DNA of 64,000 bases from Struthidea cinerea (Eukaryota; Chordata; Aves; Passeriformes; Corcoracidae), in assembly GCA_013397865.1 (NCBI GenBank), contig VZTI01005024.1, forward strand, positions 623,170 to 687,169, given 5' to 3'. The position numbers and the translations under genes are program-made. A model generated the notes under the pieces. The model saw only the letters and a list, made by a program, of their open reading frames with translations, was not told the DNA's origin and searched no databases. Positions 15,301-30,500 of the stretch are shown piece by piece; position 1 is the stretch's first letter; each line of letters starts with the position of its first letter.

Positions 15301-17780
15301 AGTAAAGGCACAAAAAGCGACAACCATCTCATCCTATTTCTCTGGTGCAAAACCAATGTAGGTAACCAAAGGACGTGGCAATAAAGCATATTCTGCTTTC
15401 TGAAAAGATGCAGGTTTGAGATGGAGAATACAAATGGTTGGATTGCCATTTCTTTAAACCCTGAACTAATTCCTTTATTTCAAACAGAGCCAGTCTTACG
15501 AGAAGACCTATACCAGTTGTTCAAGGAGTTAAAAAGTAATTATCAACATTTAGACCTTGCAGTAATACCAGTATAATTTTTCCATTCTGCTAACTTATAA
15601 ATCAGTCAGTAGGTAAATTCCTGAAAATAGTTATGTTTTAGAACACTCCTAATTAACCATCTTATTTGGGGCAAATGCAGGACCTTATTCTTTAAAACAA
15701 AGTTTAAGAACAAATTCAAATCATACCTACTTTCCTGGGAATCCTTCCAAAAAAGAGAACTATGTGAGTGTAAAGTTATTATTGCTATGTTGTAAGATTA
15801 AACAGGACATTGTGAAAAAAGTTTACACACTGGAAAAAAAAAAGTATGCATAGCACTTTTTATATTTGTAAGACTTAAATTCAACAACAGAAAGTGCACA
15901 ATAAAGGGGGGAAAATTAAATATATCAGGAAACATGTCTACAGCCCTAAAGATTACCTTCATTTTTTTTCCTACTGTGCAAAAATTAATTGCTGTTTCAT
16001 ATGCAGCAGCAGCTTTGGAAAATGGCATTCTGACTGTAAAATGCTCTTGAAAGAGAACTTGGTGAGACTTGCCCTTGTTAAGCCTGAACTTTTTTTTTTC
16101 CTGAAACTCCTTGAAAAATAAAGGAAAGAAAAAACAACTCTAAACATGCGGGAAATACCTGGTTTTGTGTTTTGTAGTCAGTCATAAGAATTAGGAAATA
16201 TATTTTGAACTGTACTGAACTAGAGACCATTTGACTATGCTAGACATTTGGCTCTTATGTCACTGGTGTTTAATGTTGATTCTATGACTAATAAATGCAT
16301 AAAGTTGAGTAGGACACAGCTGGGTGCAAGGCTGAGTACAGCACAAAATTTTCAAAGTGTTAGGGGTGGTAAAATTACCTTTGACTTCAGCATAGTAGGG
16401 CATACTTCACTTTAACAACTGACTTGCAACACTTTTGACATTTATTCCATCCATCTCTTTAAAAACACATCTAATTAGCTTAACTTGACCCAGACAACTT
16501 TTAAAAATTACAATAAAAACAAATAAATCCCCTGATATCCCCATTTTACTAGCAATAAGTAGAGAAAAGTCTGAGTTTAAATGCTAGGTTTGACCCCTGC
16601 TCCTCACAGAAAGTTAATGTGCAAAAAAAAAAGAAAGAAAAAAAAGAAAAAGGGAGAGAATCCAGTATGTCTTTTATCAAAAGTCAATTCAAATTTCAAT
16701 ATAAAGTTCAAACCTTCTGCAGCATACATTATCATTAAGATGAAATATTTAGTGACTCTGTATTCCGGTCATCTTTTGACAATAACCTACAACGTCTCAG
16801 AGGTGGCGGGTGCTGGAGAATTCAGTGAATTTTTAAAGAATATCTCATTTTTCAGGAAGGAGGGTTGAAAACAGCTAATTTGTATTAGCATGCCATTGAT
16901 TAAATTGCACCTTCCATTTTAAACATCCTGAACAACTCCTATAAGCATTAAAAATTTTAGCTGCTTTGAATCTTTTACAGGCAGTTTATAAAACTTTGAA
17001 ACATTGCTATTTAGTAGCCATCTCTGTCTGCTGCCCCAGTGAATGGGTATAAGTCTTTGTCCTGTGGAAAATAGGAAGTCACATTTTTGGAGTTCATGTA
17101 ATGTTCTTTAGAGATAAGCTTTTCACAAATCATAGCTACTAATAATGTTTCAGGCTTCCCTGTGTGATAGGTGCAAGGTGAACACAAGGTTGGGGGAAAA
17201 TTAAAATAGAACTGCCTTTACAATTTTTTTCAGATTAAAACCTCACTAACATTTAATATTTGAACTCAAGCAAGTGGCAAATGTTAAAAAGTAAAGCTTT
17301 TGTGATTATTAAATGAGCATTAAAGCAAAATGGAAATTGCATTGCTAAACATCCCATTGCATTCACATGGATATGCACACAGAAGGTATTTCACATTTTG
17401 GAAAGCATCTGCCAAGGAAAAAAGCTTTTAAGGACTTATTTTTGTGTGGAACTCTACTCACAGGGTTAATTCACACCACACACAGGGCAGAGGAAAAAGT
17501 ACTTCTCTCAGGGGTTTCAGAACAACACTACAAGCAACCAGCTCTCTGAGACTTCCAATATCTTCATCATAGATTGCACTACATTTCCATGAGTCCTTAC
17601 TAATCAAAGGCAGTTAGGCTGACCTGGTGCCAAGGGATAAGACCTTTGGGGGCTGGTACCACACTTCATGTCCACTGTTACCAGCCATGCTTACAAAGAG
17701 TATCTTCTCCATGAGTAGTCCCACTCCATCAGCAGGCTCACCTGTGACAGCCAGACGTAACTGGAGCGTGTGACAGTGCA
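9346..17780. other. Gene desert
   Basis: AT-rich. It contains poly(A) runs near 12957-12973, a (TG)n-like stretch at about 13876-13902 and an AT microsatellite at about 11329-11350. The longest open frame (minus, 13437-13928, 163 codons) crosses the TG stretch and has no recognisable domain. No gene supported. Confidence 0.7.
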
Positions 17781-18130
17781 GTCACACAATCATACAAGCA
17801 TCAAGGCTGGAAGGGACCTTTCAAATCGTCAAGTCCAACTGTCAACCCAGCTCTACCACTGTGACCTCTAAACCATCACCCAGTGCCAGACCCAGTGCAC
17901 CTCCTGAACACCTCCAGGGATGGTGACTCCACCACCTGCGTGGGCAACTTATTCCAATGCCTGACCACCCTAACAGTGAAAAAGATTTTTCCAATATCTA
18001 ATCTGAATCTCCCCTGTCTCAGCTTAAGGTCATTTCCTCTAGTCCTCTCACTGTAGGTGTGGTAGAAGAGACCAGCACCCACCTCACTACAACTTCCTTT
18101 CAGGGAGTTGCAGAGTGGTGCCATTGCAGG
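17781..18130 (-). mobile_element. CR1 retroposon 3' fragment
   Basis: Read on the minus strand, this shows the typical C-terminal remnant of CR1 ORF2: a TERTRG-like SERTRG motif, then LRQGRFRLDI, then HWNKLP and VESPSLEVF, ending in the AAGGTCCCTTCC-type 3' UTR. The plus strand shows the matching hallmark GGCTGGAAGGGACC. It is 5'-truncated, as almost all CR1 copies are, so only the end of the reverse-transcriptase ORF survives. The short open frame here is a relic, not a host gene. Confidence 0.92.
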
Positions 18131-20030
18131 CCAGAGCGAAGGGGAAGCCTCTGCCTCCAAGATGTACAGCCCAGGTGTCCCTGGCAGTGCAGGAGAAGGT
18201 AACCTTGGACAGCTTTGCGAGGTCTGATGAGCAGTAAGACCTTGGGCTGAGCATGACTCCATTTTCTCTTTCACTCTCTTCATCTTTCTATTCTTTGATG
18301 CCACAGAGAACAAAAGAGCAGCTATTTTGCACTTGCCTGAATGAAAAGTTCTGGATAATGCTTACACATGCCACACTTGAGAGGATAACTGTACATTTTA
18401 AGAAAAGATCATTTCTATAAACATTTCCACCTCAATATATGCAAAGCAAAACTTTAACTGAAAAGGGTGGGAATGAAGCTGCAGTAAGCTTACAAAACCA
18501 GCTATATTAACAATGGAAAGCTTCTTTTTTCTTTTCATTTTCTCTCCTCTGGCAATAAGATTCCAGAGAAACCAGCTTCACAGAAAATGAGCAAGTGAAC
18601 AAGTGCCTAGTGACTAGACCTACACTGAAAATAAGTACTTTCCAGATCTAATTTAATGCCATTTTGAGACTGACTTCACAGACGAAATGAACCCTTCAAT
18701 TAATATTTGACTGACTTTGTTTCCTCATCTTCAGTGATATTTTTTTATTCTTATAGAGTAAAATCCAGATTGTTGTGACAATTGTGAGAAAAAATTATTC
18801 AGAATTTATAAATCACTTGGAAGAAAAATTGGTATTGCTGATAATTATGAAATTGGATGAAATAAGCAAAACATGTTGCATTGAAAACCAGTTGTTTTTT
18901 GCTTTTTTCATCTCAAAGTTAGAAAGGCAGAACTGCAGTAATCTATTGGTGATGTGGTGATGAAGGCTCCAGTAGTCCAGTTAAGGCTGTTGGGCTTCAT
19001 ACTTCTATCTCAGTATTGACATAATTTTGCCTTTCCAGTTTTGTAGGAATGTGAAGACAACTGACTCATTTGCACAAAACATCAAAAGTCTGAAAACTTT
19101 GATAAGTTTTCCTTTAGCTTACAAACACCTAAACTGTGCAAGAAATAACTGTGTGATTTGATCAGGTTTACAAGCAGAGCAGATGACTCCTAGACTCTTA
19201 GAAGTATAATTCACACCCCAGTACACCCATATCTCCTAGGAAATACTGGCACTTGAATGTGTAGAAGTGAAGGCAGAAAACTGGGGAAGGTAAACCTCAG
19301 GGATCCGCTTCCCCTGGAGCCAGGCAGCCACACCTGCACACACACATATACACTCATACAACCCACGCTTCTCACAGCATAGTTGTGTTTTGTTTGCGTT
19401 TTGTTTACATTTTATTTTATTATTTTACTTTCTTTTATATTTACAGTTTACCTGAGGCTTGCATGGAGAAAATTACAATAGTTCTTTCTTAGCTGCATGA
19501 TGAATAAAGGCCACTGTTTGTTCTTGAATTACAAAACATTGGTACTAAAATATGTAAGAATAAACGCTGGAAAGAAGGGATAAGTTTTTGGTTTTAAACA
19601 TCTGTTTTAAAGTGATATGAGGGAGTGAAATTTAATTTAATAATCTCTCTTCCTTCCTCTGCTTTTGAAATCATAAGACAATGTGGTAGGACATGTGTTT
19701 CAGATCTAGTGTGGTATTTTCAGATGTAGACAATTCATTATCCGTGGTTCTCCTTTTCTGCATAAACCATGATTTTTCTAAGTACAAAATTGTCTTCTAA
19801 ATTGTCCCCAGGTTACACAACATAAAACAGCATTTATGTATAATAAGGCATTACCTCCACCTGCTATAGACAGTGTTTATTCTGCACATTTTGTTTTCTC
19901 TGTTGGATTGCAGCCAGCGAACTCAATAGTTTGTTGGAAAGCAACGGATCTTATATGTCAAATTGTCTGATTTATTTTACATAAGTTTAATCATCTGTCA
20001 GCCTTTTTCAAAGGAATAGAAGGGAAGTTC

Positions 20031-20106
20031 TTCCATGCTTTTTAAGAGATGTTTCTCCAGTGAGGTTTTTCCATGCTTTTTCATGGCAATTTCTCTAGTG
20101 AAAACC
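20031..20106. repeat. Imperfect 38-bp tandem duplication
   Basis: TTCCATGCTTTTT begins both units (20031 and 20069). Each unit continues with a TTTCTC(C/T)AGTGA segment. The copies have diverged. Confidence 0.6.
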
Positions 20107-21994
20107 TCATTTTTAACATCTTTGTCATATTCTAACTCCCATATGTGTGTGCTCAAATCAGGCCACAGGGTGTGAGCTGATTTAGGCACTGAGCTACGGG
20201 ACTTCTGCACTCGCATTAATCACACACGTGCAAATACTCATCAGTTGTGCCAACCACCTGCTCATTCTCATTTATACAATGTCTTCTGGACAACTTGGAT
20301 TATACCTGTGCCCATCTTTATGCCTACAGCTGCATGCCTCAGGGCATCACACCTCCTTGGACCAGTGGATCAGCCTAATCAAGAGAACTTCATCACAGAG
20401 AAGCTAAATCTTTTGACTGACTGTCCATTTGGATCAGTCAGTTGAGAACAAAGCATTAAGTGACATAACATTTTTCTCTCCTGTGCAGGACAGAACTGTG
20501 CTTAATTAGGCATTTAAGAGCGACTTAGCTTCTACAGTTCTCACCACACATGTTATTTTCAAGCAGCTCAATGATCTGAAACACCAATTAGTTTCAATTC
20601 ACACCTATTATCCTCCTTTAGTGCACTGTTAATTCAAAGTCCGAATTCCCATCCTTGTCAAAAAGTGGTAATTTTCTCTTTTTGTAATTGTTTCCTCTGA
20701 AGTTCTGAAACATATCGTGCCAAATGCCATTACTTAAAACTTCATAAGGAGGCCTTACACCACTTGCCAAGTTTCCAGTTTTCATGTTTTTAGGCCCAGC
20801 ATATTCACTTGCTTTCTCTCCATTGATGAACATGTTGTTTCAACTCCCTAGAAACAGTCTCTCTTCAACATTTTTCTTTCTAAACCAGGTATAGATTTTT
20901 ACAGGACACCAGTGGTATCACCAGAGATGACTAAGATGACTGCAGACTCAAAGCACTGCAAACAAACATGCAATATATGTTAGAAAGGTTGAAACATAAG
21001 GAATTCACCTTTCTCACATATCACAGGCCATTCTGCAGTAACATCAGAAAAAACATTTAAGGCTTAATATGAGAAAAACCAGAATAATGTAAGTATGCCT
21101 AAAAAAAAATCTCTATTTACCAGTTAATTTTCAGATCACTCATTTTCACCAGGCCGTAGTCTAAAGACAGAGGAAAATTCTTAGCCAGGTTTTTACCATA
21201 CATGATTACAAGCCTGTAAAATCAGTGATACCTACAGCTCTGTGGGCATAGCTGATAGTAGCCCCTTATTTGTTCCAAATATTACTATTAACGTAACAGA
21301 TGAAAGAAATGGGGGGAATAACTTATGGCTTAAATATGACTTTTGTTTGAATGTCTTTAATGCAACTTAAATCAGATCATGCTTAGAAGAAGACTCAGAA
21401 AAAAATGACCAAGTATCAAAATAAGCACTTTAAAAATGCATTTGTTACTTTACCTTTTCCTTTAGAAAACTAATGTTCATAAATTCTGATGACTGACTAC
21501 ATTAATTGACCTTATTAACTTTTTTAATAGTTTATTATACATAAACATAAAATTGTTCAGCTGTTCCTTATTTTGTGAACGCTTATTTTGAATTTTGGGG
21601 GAAATATAAGAGGTGGGAAAACATTTCAAATCTCCCGCCTATGAGTTGACAGTATAGGATTACCCATCACAACAAGATAACTTTCCTTCCATATACAAAG
21701 TTACTTACCTGTGCACCTGCTGATGTTCTTTCATACATGCTGTCTACACAAATTAGCATGTTTCACAAACTGCTTCCAGCTACTGCAAACCAAAATATCA
21801 GTCACACATTAATCTTTTTAGTTAAGATGACAATGTTGCTCAAAATCTGTTGGAGTGCTTTGTCAGTCCAGTCTACCATCAAATATCTATACATTTCACA
21901 TCTGACTAGTTTTACATGTGATCCTCTTAATTATGGTGACAGATTGCATAAAAGTGCATTGTGTTTGTAGGTAAAAAAACAAATTTGAAAACAA

Positions 21995-22026
21995 AAACAA
22001 AAGCACAAACAAACAAACAAACAAAA
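21995..22026. repeat. (CAAA)n microsatellite
   Basis: Imperfect CAAAAACAAAAGCAC followed by four to five perfect CAAA units. Confidence 0.9.
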
Positions 22027-23401
22027 TTTCCCAAAAACTGGAGAGACAGATCTACACTTGTTGATTGGATTTTCAGAAAAATATGATGCAAATCCTTTGG
22101 TTTGGATCGAACTCTGGAATTACCTGTGATATGAAATATGGGCATGTCTTATTTCAGCACAAATGTAAATCTCAGTTTATATATATGCATGGTATATGCT
22201 ACTGCCAAACAAAATATCTCGAGGCTCAATTCTGTATGTGTCCTGCACACTTCCAGTCAAATGTACATATCAAAACCACTCAAAAGAAAAATTTAATTTT
22301 CCCTCATATCAGCAGCTAAAAGATCTAGCTTATGTACAAGGGTCAAAACTTGCAGCTAACTGTATTAGAGACACAAGTAACCTCAGTGCCAGACAAAATG
22401 TAAAAGCCAGACTAGAATGCATCCAAGATGGACTATCCACTTGAGACCGTTTTTATTCAGATTCATGGAACTACCTTCTCATGCTCATGTTCCAAAGTGA
22501 AAAGGCTAGACAGCACAGAGCACCAGCAAAGCATTCAAGTCCCAAAAAACTGTTAAACACAAAGGTCTTTCTCTGTATGTATATTTGCACAGACCCTCCA
22601 CAGCATTTTAAGACATCATAACAAAGCAAGGACAAATCTTATCTACAAGTGTAATTAATAAACCTCATATTTGTATAAAGGTGGTGAACAAGGATTAACA
22701 AAAAAGCAAGCAAAGTACAACTATAAGTCATAATTATTTCTCCAAACCAACAAGGAATATAACTGCACTTTCTTTGCCAAGGGTTAATTCTGGATAGCTA
22801 AACAGCACATTTTCTAGAGATTTTTGTTCCAAATTGCAGTTAAATCTGGCCAGGGATTCAGACTCTCAAAATTGAGGATGTTCAACCTCCAAACAGTCAC
22901 AAATGCTCAGCTTTTCATCTACAGCTCCTATCAAATATAGAAACATCTTTCATATGTTTAGTTTTCACACAGATTTCAGTACTCTTCAAACTTATTTTAA
23001 ACCATTTCATAGCTATCCTTCCTGCCTGTTAAACACATCAAGTGCTTCAGTGCCAGCTGGTGTCAGAAAAGAAAGTCTAAAAACAAAAAACGTACTGCTG
23101 GCTTGCTTCTATCCTTGCTGGCACCCACTGCTTGAAGACAGATTATAACACTACTTGTAGCTCTTCCAGCTTTCCACAGACACCAGAATTTTATAGTGGG
23201 AGAGGCAATTAACAGTACTGCTCTCCAGCAAGGGGCATTTTCTCAGGTCCTTTCCTCTGTTCCATTATGACCTTCTCTTTTGATCTCCTTTTGTTTGCAA
23301 AACAGATTTCTGTGCAACAAACTAAATGAAAAAAAAAAAANATAATTATTTTCCTTTCACTTTTTGTTCTTATGCATAGACAAAGAAATTTACTATGGAA
23401 C

Positions 23402-23428
23402 AAAAAAAAAAAAAAAAAAAAAAAAAAG
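23402..23428. repeat. 27-bp poly(A) run
   Basis: Uninterrupted A homopolymer. No coding remnant that would mark a retrocopy is seen upstream on the plus strand. A single ambiguous base lies nearby at 23341, after another A run. Confidence 0.95.
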
Positions 23429-24436
23429 GCAACTGAGAGAAATGCAAGGTGACTCTAATTTTTTAAATTCTATTCTGGTGTGACCAGTGAACAGAGGAAA
23501 AAAAATGCCTTTTTATGGTGTGTATTCAAAACTTTCAGGAGATTTATGCGTGAAATAGGTGCGTGTCTCCATCTTCCCTTTCAGCTCCCCCACACTGTTC
23601 CCTACCAAAGAAGAGGCTCCAACTACCTTATTTCCCTGTGTGCTCACCATAAGCATTGGAAGAGATGATAAACTACACCACATCAGCTGAGACAGAGCCA
23701 TACAGCTCCATGTGTTCAAGAGTACAATAACACTAGAAAAAAAAAAGGAGATTATATAAATCCTCTCAAACTGACATGCTTGAGTTATGCCCTACTTTGG
23801 CATTTAGTTTAAAAGATAAGTAGATGTCTCATTTACTCCATATATTGATCCTGTGTTTTTTGTCAAAACCATAATTTTTTACAGTCAGTGTGACAATTTT
23901 CCTACAAGCAGGAAGGTTTTGTACATACAAACAGTTTGAAAACACTCAGATTTGCAGTTCTGTTGGCTTTAATTGGATCCATTTTGTGGAGCACCTTTAA
24001 GTGAAGACTGTGCAAATTTAAATAAATTCCTACAGGACTAAATTGTTATGCAGTAATTGTAGGAAGACTTTAATAAAGCAATTGCTCAATATGTTTAGTT
24101 ATTATTTCCATGAGACAACTTATTATTTAAAACCATATGAAAAATAGATGGCAAGTGCATATCAGCTCTCTCACCACTAGGAATTTTAAAAATACCTGCA
24201 ATGCTAATCTGATTAGAACAAAGTCTAATTTAGTCAATATTAATCAAGTTTGTGGAAAAATATCAACATATTAGAAATTACAGTATGTGAGTCTCCTAAT
24301 TTTACCTCCTAGCAGGAAAACTGAAAGATCTGCATCTAACTTAGTAATTTTTTAATGTAAGTAATGTCCACTTTTCTTTCAATAAAATGTTTTCTATCGT
24401 GATTAAAATATTTTCATCCCTATTGCTGTTACTTGT

Positions 24437-24547
24437 CATAGACTCATAGAATCATTAAGGTTGGAAAAGATGTCCGAGATAATCTGGTCCAACCCTTGAC
24501 TGAACACCCCCATGACAACGAAACCATAGCACTAACTGCCATGTCCT
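24437..24547 (-). mobile_element. Short CR1 retroposon tail
   Basis: The plus strand shows the CR1 signature ATAGAATCATTAAGGTTGG followed by AAAAGATGTCC and GGTCCAACCC, which is the reverse complement of a CR1 3' UTR. The rest (about 24490-24547) still resembles the family but is diverged. Only about 110 bp remain. Confidence 0.88.
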
Positions 24548-27500
24548 GCTGCTTCTTGTAAAACAATACCTTACATTTTTTACCAAATGCACTGAAAATA
24601 AGTGTATAAATAAACTGGTAAAAGTAGCTGCAACTGAACAGAAACATCACTTCATATAACTCTGGTTTTCATGACTACTATTTTATGAGACACAAAAGAC
24701 TTTTTTACCTATAAATAGATGTTTTAAATGAAAAATTCAACCCAAAGCATTATTAAAATTTTAAATCCAATGTCTTCGGTTATTATTCATTGCTGGAACA
24801 AAAAGAAACAATAGTAAAAACTTCCATTGGCTATGCCCATTCTGGCAGACAGTTTATGAAACAAATTAATAACTACTTTGCAAGCATAACTTTTGAACTT
24901 GCAAAATAATAGACATTTTGGCACTGGTCTAGTTGTTCTGATAGAATTGCATTTGCTTTCAATTTCCAAATTTCTAGATAGAGCAGAATAAACTTTATGG
25001 CTCAGTTCCATCTAAAGACAGCTAATTCTAAATAAACTATCCAAATCAGGAGAGAAAGTATAATTGTGTTATGGACGTACTTCAGCCAGCATAATTTACC
25101 TCTCAGAGAAACCTGTTCCAGGTAGGATTTACTGCACTTTGTAGACAAGACTAAGACTGAGAACCATGGGAGGATGCAGACATCTAAGACAAAGTATAGG
25201 CCAATGCAAAGGCCTGCATACAAAATACCAATTTCATATTGGAGGTGTTTACCAACAGCCCAGCAACAGGCAATAGAGAATAAAGGTTTTTAAATATATC
25301 ACTGTCCTCACTGTTTTCCAATTCCCATCTCTGTAAACGCCCTGCAAAGCCATGCATTCTCTCAATGGCTATGTTTAAACAACCAAACTGAGAATTCCCA
25401 AGCACAAAAGTCCACTTACATTCCCCAAAGCGGTCTTTCCTGTGGATGACAAGTCTCCGTCTTCCGTCCTTTTCCTTTTTCTCATTGCCAGTGATGGAGA
25501 CCCTACTGCACAAGCATAGTTATCTTTCTAAGGAATTGAATCTCCCGGCAGACTGTATAGGAATACTAGGTGTCCAAGTCTGGACCACATATACGGGCAC
25601 CTGAAAAGGGAAGAGTTTCAGAGCCTAAGTCTCAGTAGTGGACCTATATCTGCAAGTGGTTAGATTATACACATAGTTGTATATATAGTTGCAGCCAACT
25701 CCACATTCTTATTGCAACTAAAAGAAACACTATAAATGTGCCATACTCTATAAAAATAATCAGCCTGCATGCCAATCTCAATCTGGTATTGTAAGCAAAG
25801 ATTAGAGTACCTATTTCTGAGCCAGTTAAAATAAAGGGGCACTCTACAGTTACAGAATAAGATAACACCAGTCCCGCAAATACAATTCAGGATTTTAAAC
25901 TCAAATTGTTCCGATTTAGGTTCCAAAAATCATTATTAGTAAGTGTCAAAATTTAAAAATAAATATTTCAATTTAACAAGTCAAGAATGCTCATGTACAT
26001 CTTGATGAAAGTGACACTGTCAGATTTTGTGTGGTCCCAAAGTACAAAGCAAAGACATTCCAAACCAAGAAGGACGCACTGATTCCCACTCCCTCCTCCC
26101 CCTTTTCATGTAACCCTTTCAGCACTTAAAGAATGAAAACACATCTTATTGCAAGAGTTGCTGATAGTTACTCATATTTGTTGTTTCTAAAAATATCCAA
26201 CTTTGACAGGATAACTTGGACAGAATGTCAGATGCTGATGTATTTTGAACTAATCTTAAGGAAAACAAAGATATTTCATCCCAAAATATTCAAGCAATTT
26301 ACAAATATGATTCATAGGTGATTAATTATGGCCTTGATATTACTTGCTATACCAATAAAAACAGTAACTCAAGACTTCAAACCTTTTTGAGACTGCTCCA
26401 AAAACGTTTATGAAACTTTTTGAAAGAGATGTCCAAAACCAAAAGCATTAATCTTCAAAAGCATTTTATAGATTTTATACAAAATCCATACATGTACTCA
26501 AATTCAGGTTGATACTTAGCAAAATCACTTTTATAACAGTAAATACTTGTAATAGTTCCAAATTTACTATTTCTTGTGACTGTCACTTAGAAATCTTATT
26601 ATTTTGGGATTTGCAATTTCTGTTTTGTGAGGACTGAGAAAATGTCTCTCTTCTATACTGTTTATTATTTTTCCACTGGTTTTAAATGTTAAGATTCCTC
26701 TTTTGCAAAGGATTTTAGGTAAGGTTCTAGAAAATTATATTTAATTTTATGATTAACTGTAAAGTTCTAGCTTTTCAGAGACTGTTCATGTATAGATTAT
26801 ATGTAAAAATAACATAACCCAGACAGATTTAAAAACAAAACAAAGCCACTCAACTTCTGTGAACCAGACTAATGACATAGGTCTGTGATGTTTTTGTCCC
26901 TGTTTCTAGGCCCTTCGTGGTGCCAAAAAGAACACAGTTTATGTCAGTCTTCATCTGACCATAGGAAAGAAACAGTCATAGATATATAGCCAGGACTGTT
27001 TACAAGATAAACAAAAAGTTTACTGCTTCCCACATACTAGGGAAACAGTTGGATTACACATCAGCATCTGGTTGCTCCAGACAATACTACCAGGAAGTTA
27101 ATGAAATTGGAACAAGGAAATTACTATGACTCGGCACTCCATAAAAAAGTGTAATTTATCATCAGTAAAAAAACAATGGGAGCTTTGCTGATAAATTAAC
27201 AAAAGAAAATAAAAAGGCAGTATTGCTGTAAAACAATAAATCAATTTTTTTTTTCTGGATAAATTAGTTCTGTTCCAAAAGCTGATGTCACCTAATATTA
27301 GAAAAACGGCAACCTCGTTCTGATGAGAACTGGTGACCTTTTTGGGTTACAAGTAAGATGTTTATCTGAAGTTTCAGGATCTTTATGACATGGTATTCAA
27401 ATGAAAACTCTCTTAGTTCTATTCTAACGGGGTTTGATTCCAGCAAGACGAGGAAACCAGAATACATTCAGCATTTAGGAAAGTTTCTTCCTCTCACTAA

Positions 27501-30500
27501 AGGCAGAGTAAGATTTTCTCTTGAAAGACTCATTTCCCAGGAATCAAACTTGAACTGGCAGTTTGGTGACCTGACAGGAAAAATATTCTGAAACTCTGGA
27601 ATTTGGTCACCTGAAACTTCTTAACTTTAGTTTTTTAACTAAAGTTTTTCAACTTTACTCAATCCACATTATCTGTGGAGTACTACAAAATGTCTTGCAT
27701 GACAGTTCCTAAGAAATAATTTCCTTCAAAGCCAGAAAATTTCTCTTTCAGGAATGTACTTTTCATTCTCTTTGGCTGTTTCCACAGCACATTTATTCCT
27801 GAATAAGATCTCTGTTATGGCACTACAATGGAGTAGACTATTTCCACTTCAGGTTCTTAAGAGTGTGTTCAGACCACTGTGGGCAGAGCACACCTAGGTC
27901 AGTACACACTGAGGCACAGCACTTATCCACCAGCCCTGGCCCAGCAAGATTTTCTCAGACTGGTCCCCTTCCTCTCTGGCATCTGCGTGCCTGCAACCTG
28001 GCATACCCACGGCCTACACAAAATTCCGTGTTTGACTTACATCAGCAACTGGCAGCACTTCTCAACAAAAGGAGGAAACTTTGGTCCTGGTCTGGGTTCC
28101 TTACTCATAAGGCATATTTGTCCATGTGCCAACACAGGAGCAGGCAGCAGGAAGTCACCCCATAGGCTCAGTCTTCTCCCATTGGCAAATTCATCTTGTC
28201 TAAACACAGATGAAGAGGATGGTGTGCCTTCTCTACTAATTTCTCGTGCATGGGCCTAAGAATACATGTGCCCCATACCGAGTCAAAACCTTCCTCTGGA
28301 TCAGTATGAATGGATAACAGCAGCAGGCAGAAACACAGATCTTTAGTCTGGAAAGAATAAGAGATGGCACCATATGTATGCATGCTGGGGGCGGAAAATT
28401 GAGTTAATGGTGGAGAATCCCAATTCTCTAGGAGTTTCCATTACAAGACAAGTATAAAATGAAACATTGCTCCCTCCAACTTAATAATAGTAATTAGAAA
28501 TCCTATTGTGTTTGTTTGGGTTTTTTTTTGGAGCAAATGCATTGCTCTCCTTATTCTTGTCATCACTGAGGAACAAATATTCACTGCCAGCCCCCAAACA
28601 ACATCTTCAATGTCCTTAATCATCTTGAAAACATGTAGCAGTAGACAGGATAGTCTCTTTCTCTAAACAAACTCTACTCTAAAATAATGCCCACCTAGAG
28701 CCAGGCCTAGGCTGTGTTCTTTTGCACTACACCAGATTAGGAAAGTCTGGCAAAGTTACAAAAAAGGGTCTTCTTAAAAGACCCTCCAAAGATATTCCAT
28801 AAATTAAAGGTGTTGTAGCACCTACAGTCCTTGGTTCCAAGCAGTACAAAACTTCACTAAAGACTCAACACGTGTCCCTTGGGGTTGACCTTCAAATCAA
28901 GATGAATGAGACCTCTTTCTCTGATTATCCAGCTGCCCAAAGTAAGTGATTTCACTCCACAAGGGAAATTCCAGTGGGAAAATGGCACTCTCAAAGCTGC
29001 AGCCTTCTGGTTGGCCTCTACTTACATCCAGCATGTGTTCACCAAAATTGAGCCCAGGGGCTCTTGGGAGAAGGTCGGCTGTGGATAAGCTTGCTTCAGA
29101 GACAGCGTAGCTTGTCAGAGCTCTTTTCTCAGACAGTTGTCAGTATGGAAAGTAAGCTGTCATCAGATCCTTTTGCAAGCCAATGCATTTTACTAATCTG
29201 GCAGAAAAATACAGCAGAAGAAAACCTGACTAGCGTCCTGCCAGACTAGTAAGACAAATTTGTCTTACTGCAAAAGCTAACACAGGGGAAGGGGTGGAAC
29301 CATATGGCTAGAAATCGGAGTAGGGGTACAAAAGAATATGGAGAAAAGACTGGGGCTTCCAGTTTTCTTGGCAATAACTACATTGGCCACTTACCCACAG
29401 TCTGGGTACTCACCTGGTTCACAGCACAAGATGGCAAGAACTTTAGAGAACGTGCAGTTCATAAATGGCAAAGGGCAGGAAGATGCAGCAGCATTTCAAT
29501 GAATCACTAAGGTTCAGGGACTTGGCCCCGGTCCCTCTCAAGTCAGTGGCACAACTAGAGTCTTCTCCATCTAGCTAGGCTTACTGTCTGTCTGCCTCCT
29601 CAAAAACCCACTGCAGTGCTTCTAAAACAATAGCCACTCAGAGGAGTACTCATGCATTGGATAAAATACATGCAACTGCAGATAAAGGAAAAAAAAACAC
29701 AGTAGAAGTGCCTCTAGCATTTGAAGCTACAGTGCTCAAGAAATATATTGCCTCATTATGAAAAATACTGCTTATTGGCAAACTTTTACCAACATTTTGT
29801 CACTCCATAAAATTAGTACCCTGTGACTGTTCCCACTGAAACTGCAAGAATTTCCACTGTATAAAAGGCATGTATAAGTCATTACACGATTTAAGCCAGA
29901 GATATGAAACTCTACAGCCTGGAAAATACAAACAGTAGCATTGTAACAACCCAGGAACTGTACTAAAAGTTAAACAATGCCTTTGGACATTAAAGATAAG
30001 ACATAGAATAGACTAAAAAACTACACAGCTGATGAAAACAGTAGTGAATTGAAGACTTGAACAAAAAGCATGAAAAGGAAGAACATCTGCAATACTTAAC
30101 TGCTGGAGGAAACAAAGGACAAATATTCCTGTTTCTTTAGCTGCAATCTATATCCCCACAACAGCTGAGCTAAAATTGAATGTATCTAGGAGGTAGTACA
30201 GCCCAGCAGGAGAAGCGTACAGAAGCCAAGGATAATCATATGCAATTTTATAACCCCATAGGCAAAACGCTAATTCTATAGCTATGTAAAAGAGAGCAGA
30301 CCAGTTGGAGATTCATAATTTTTCAGGGAGAAATATAAAGTATCCTTATTATTGAGAATGCTTTGCTGACAACTCAATTGTTACACGTATGCACACACAC
30401 TCTCTAAGTGGGAAGGACCACACCATTTATTTGACTGATTTCATCCATAAATTATGAAAGTTTCTTAACAGCTATATTTTCAACAAATTCTTAATTTCAG

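Larger units (their letters stand above)
18131..24436. other. Gene desert between CR1 fragments
   Basis: AT-rich. Apart from the short duplication at 20.03 kb, the CAAA microsatellite at 22.0 kb and the A runs near 23.3-23.4 kb, I see nothing functional. Confidence 0.7.

Noticed and set aside
17876..18313. 145-codon minus-strand frame as a host gene
   Set aside because: Its C-terminal half is a CR1 ORF2 remnant. The N-terminal half is unrelated flanking sequence read through by chance.
27863..28383. Overlapping frames of about 100-126 codons as a possible small gene
   Set aside because: Three frames on both strands are open at once, with no consistent codon bias, splice context or known motif.
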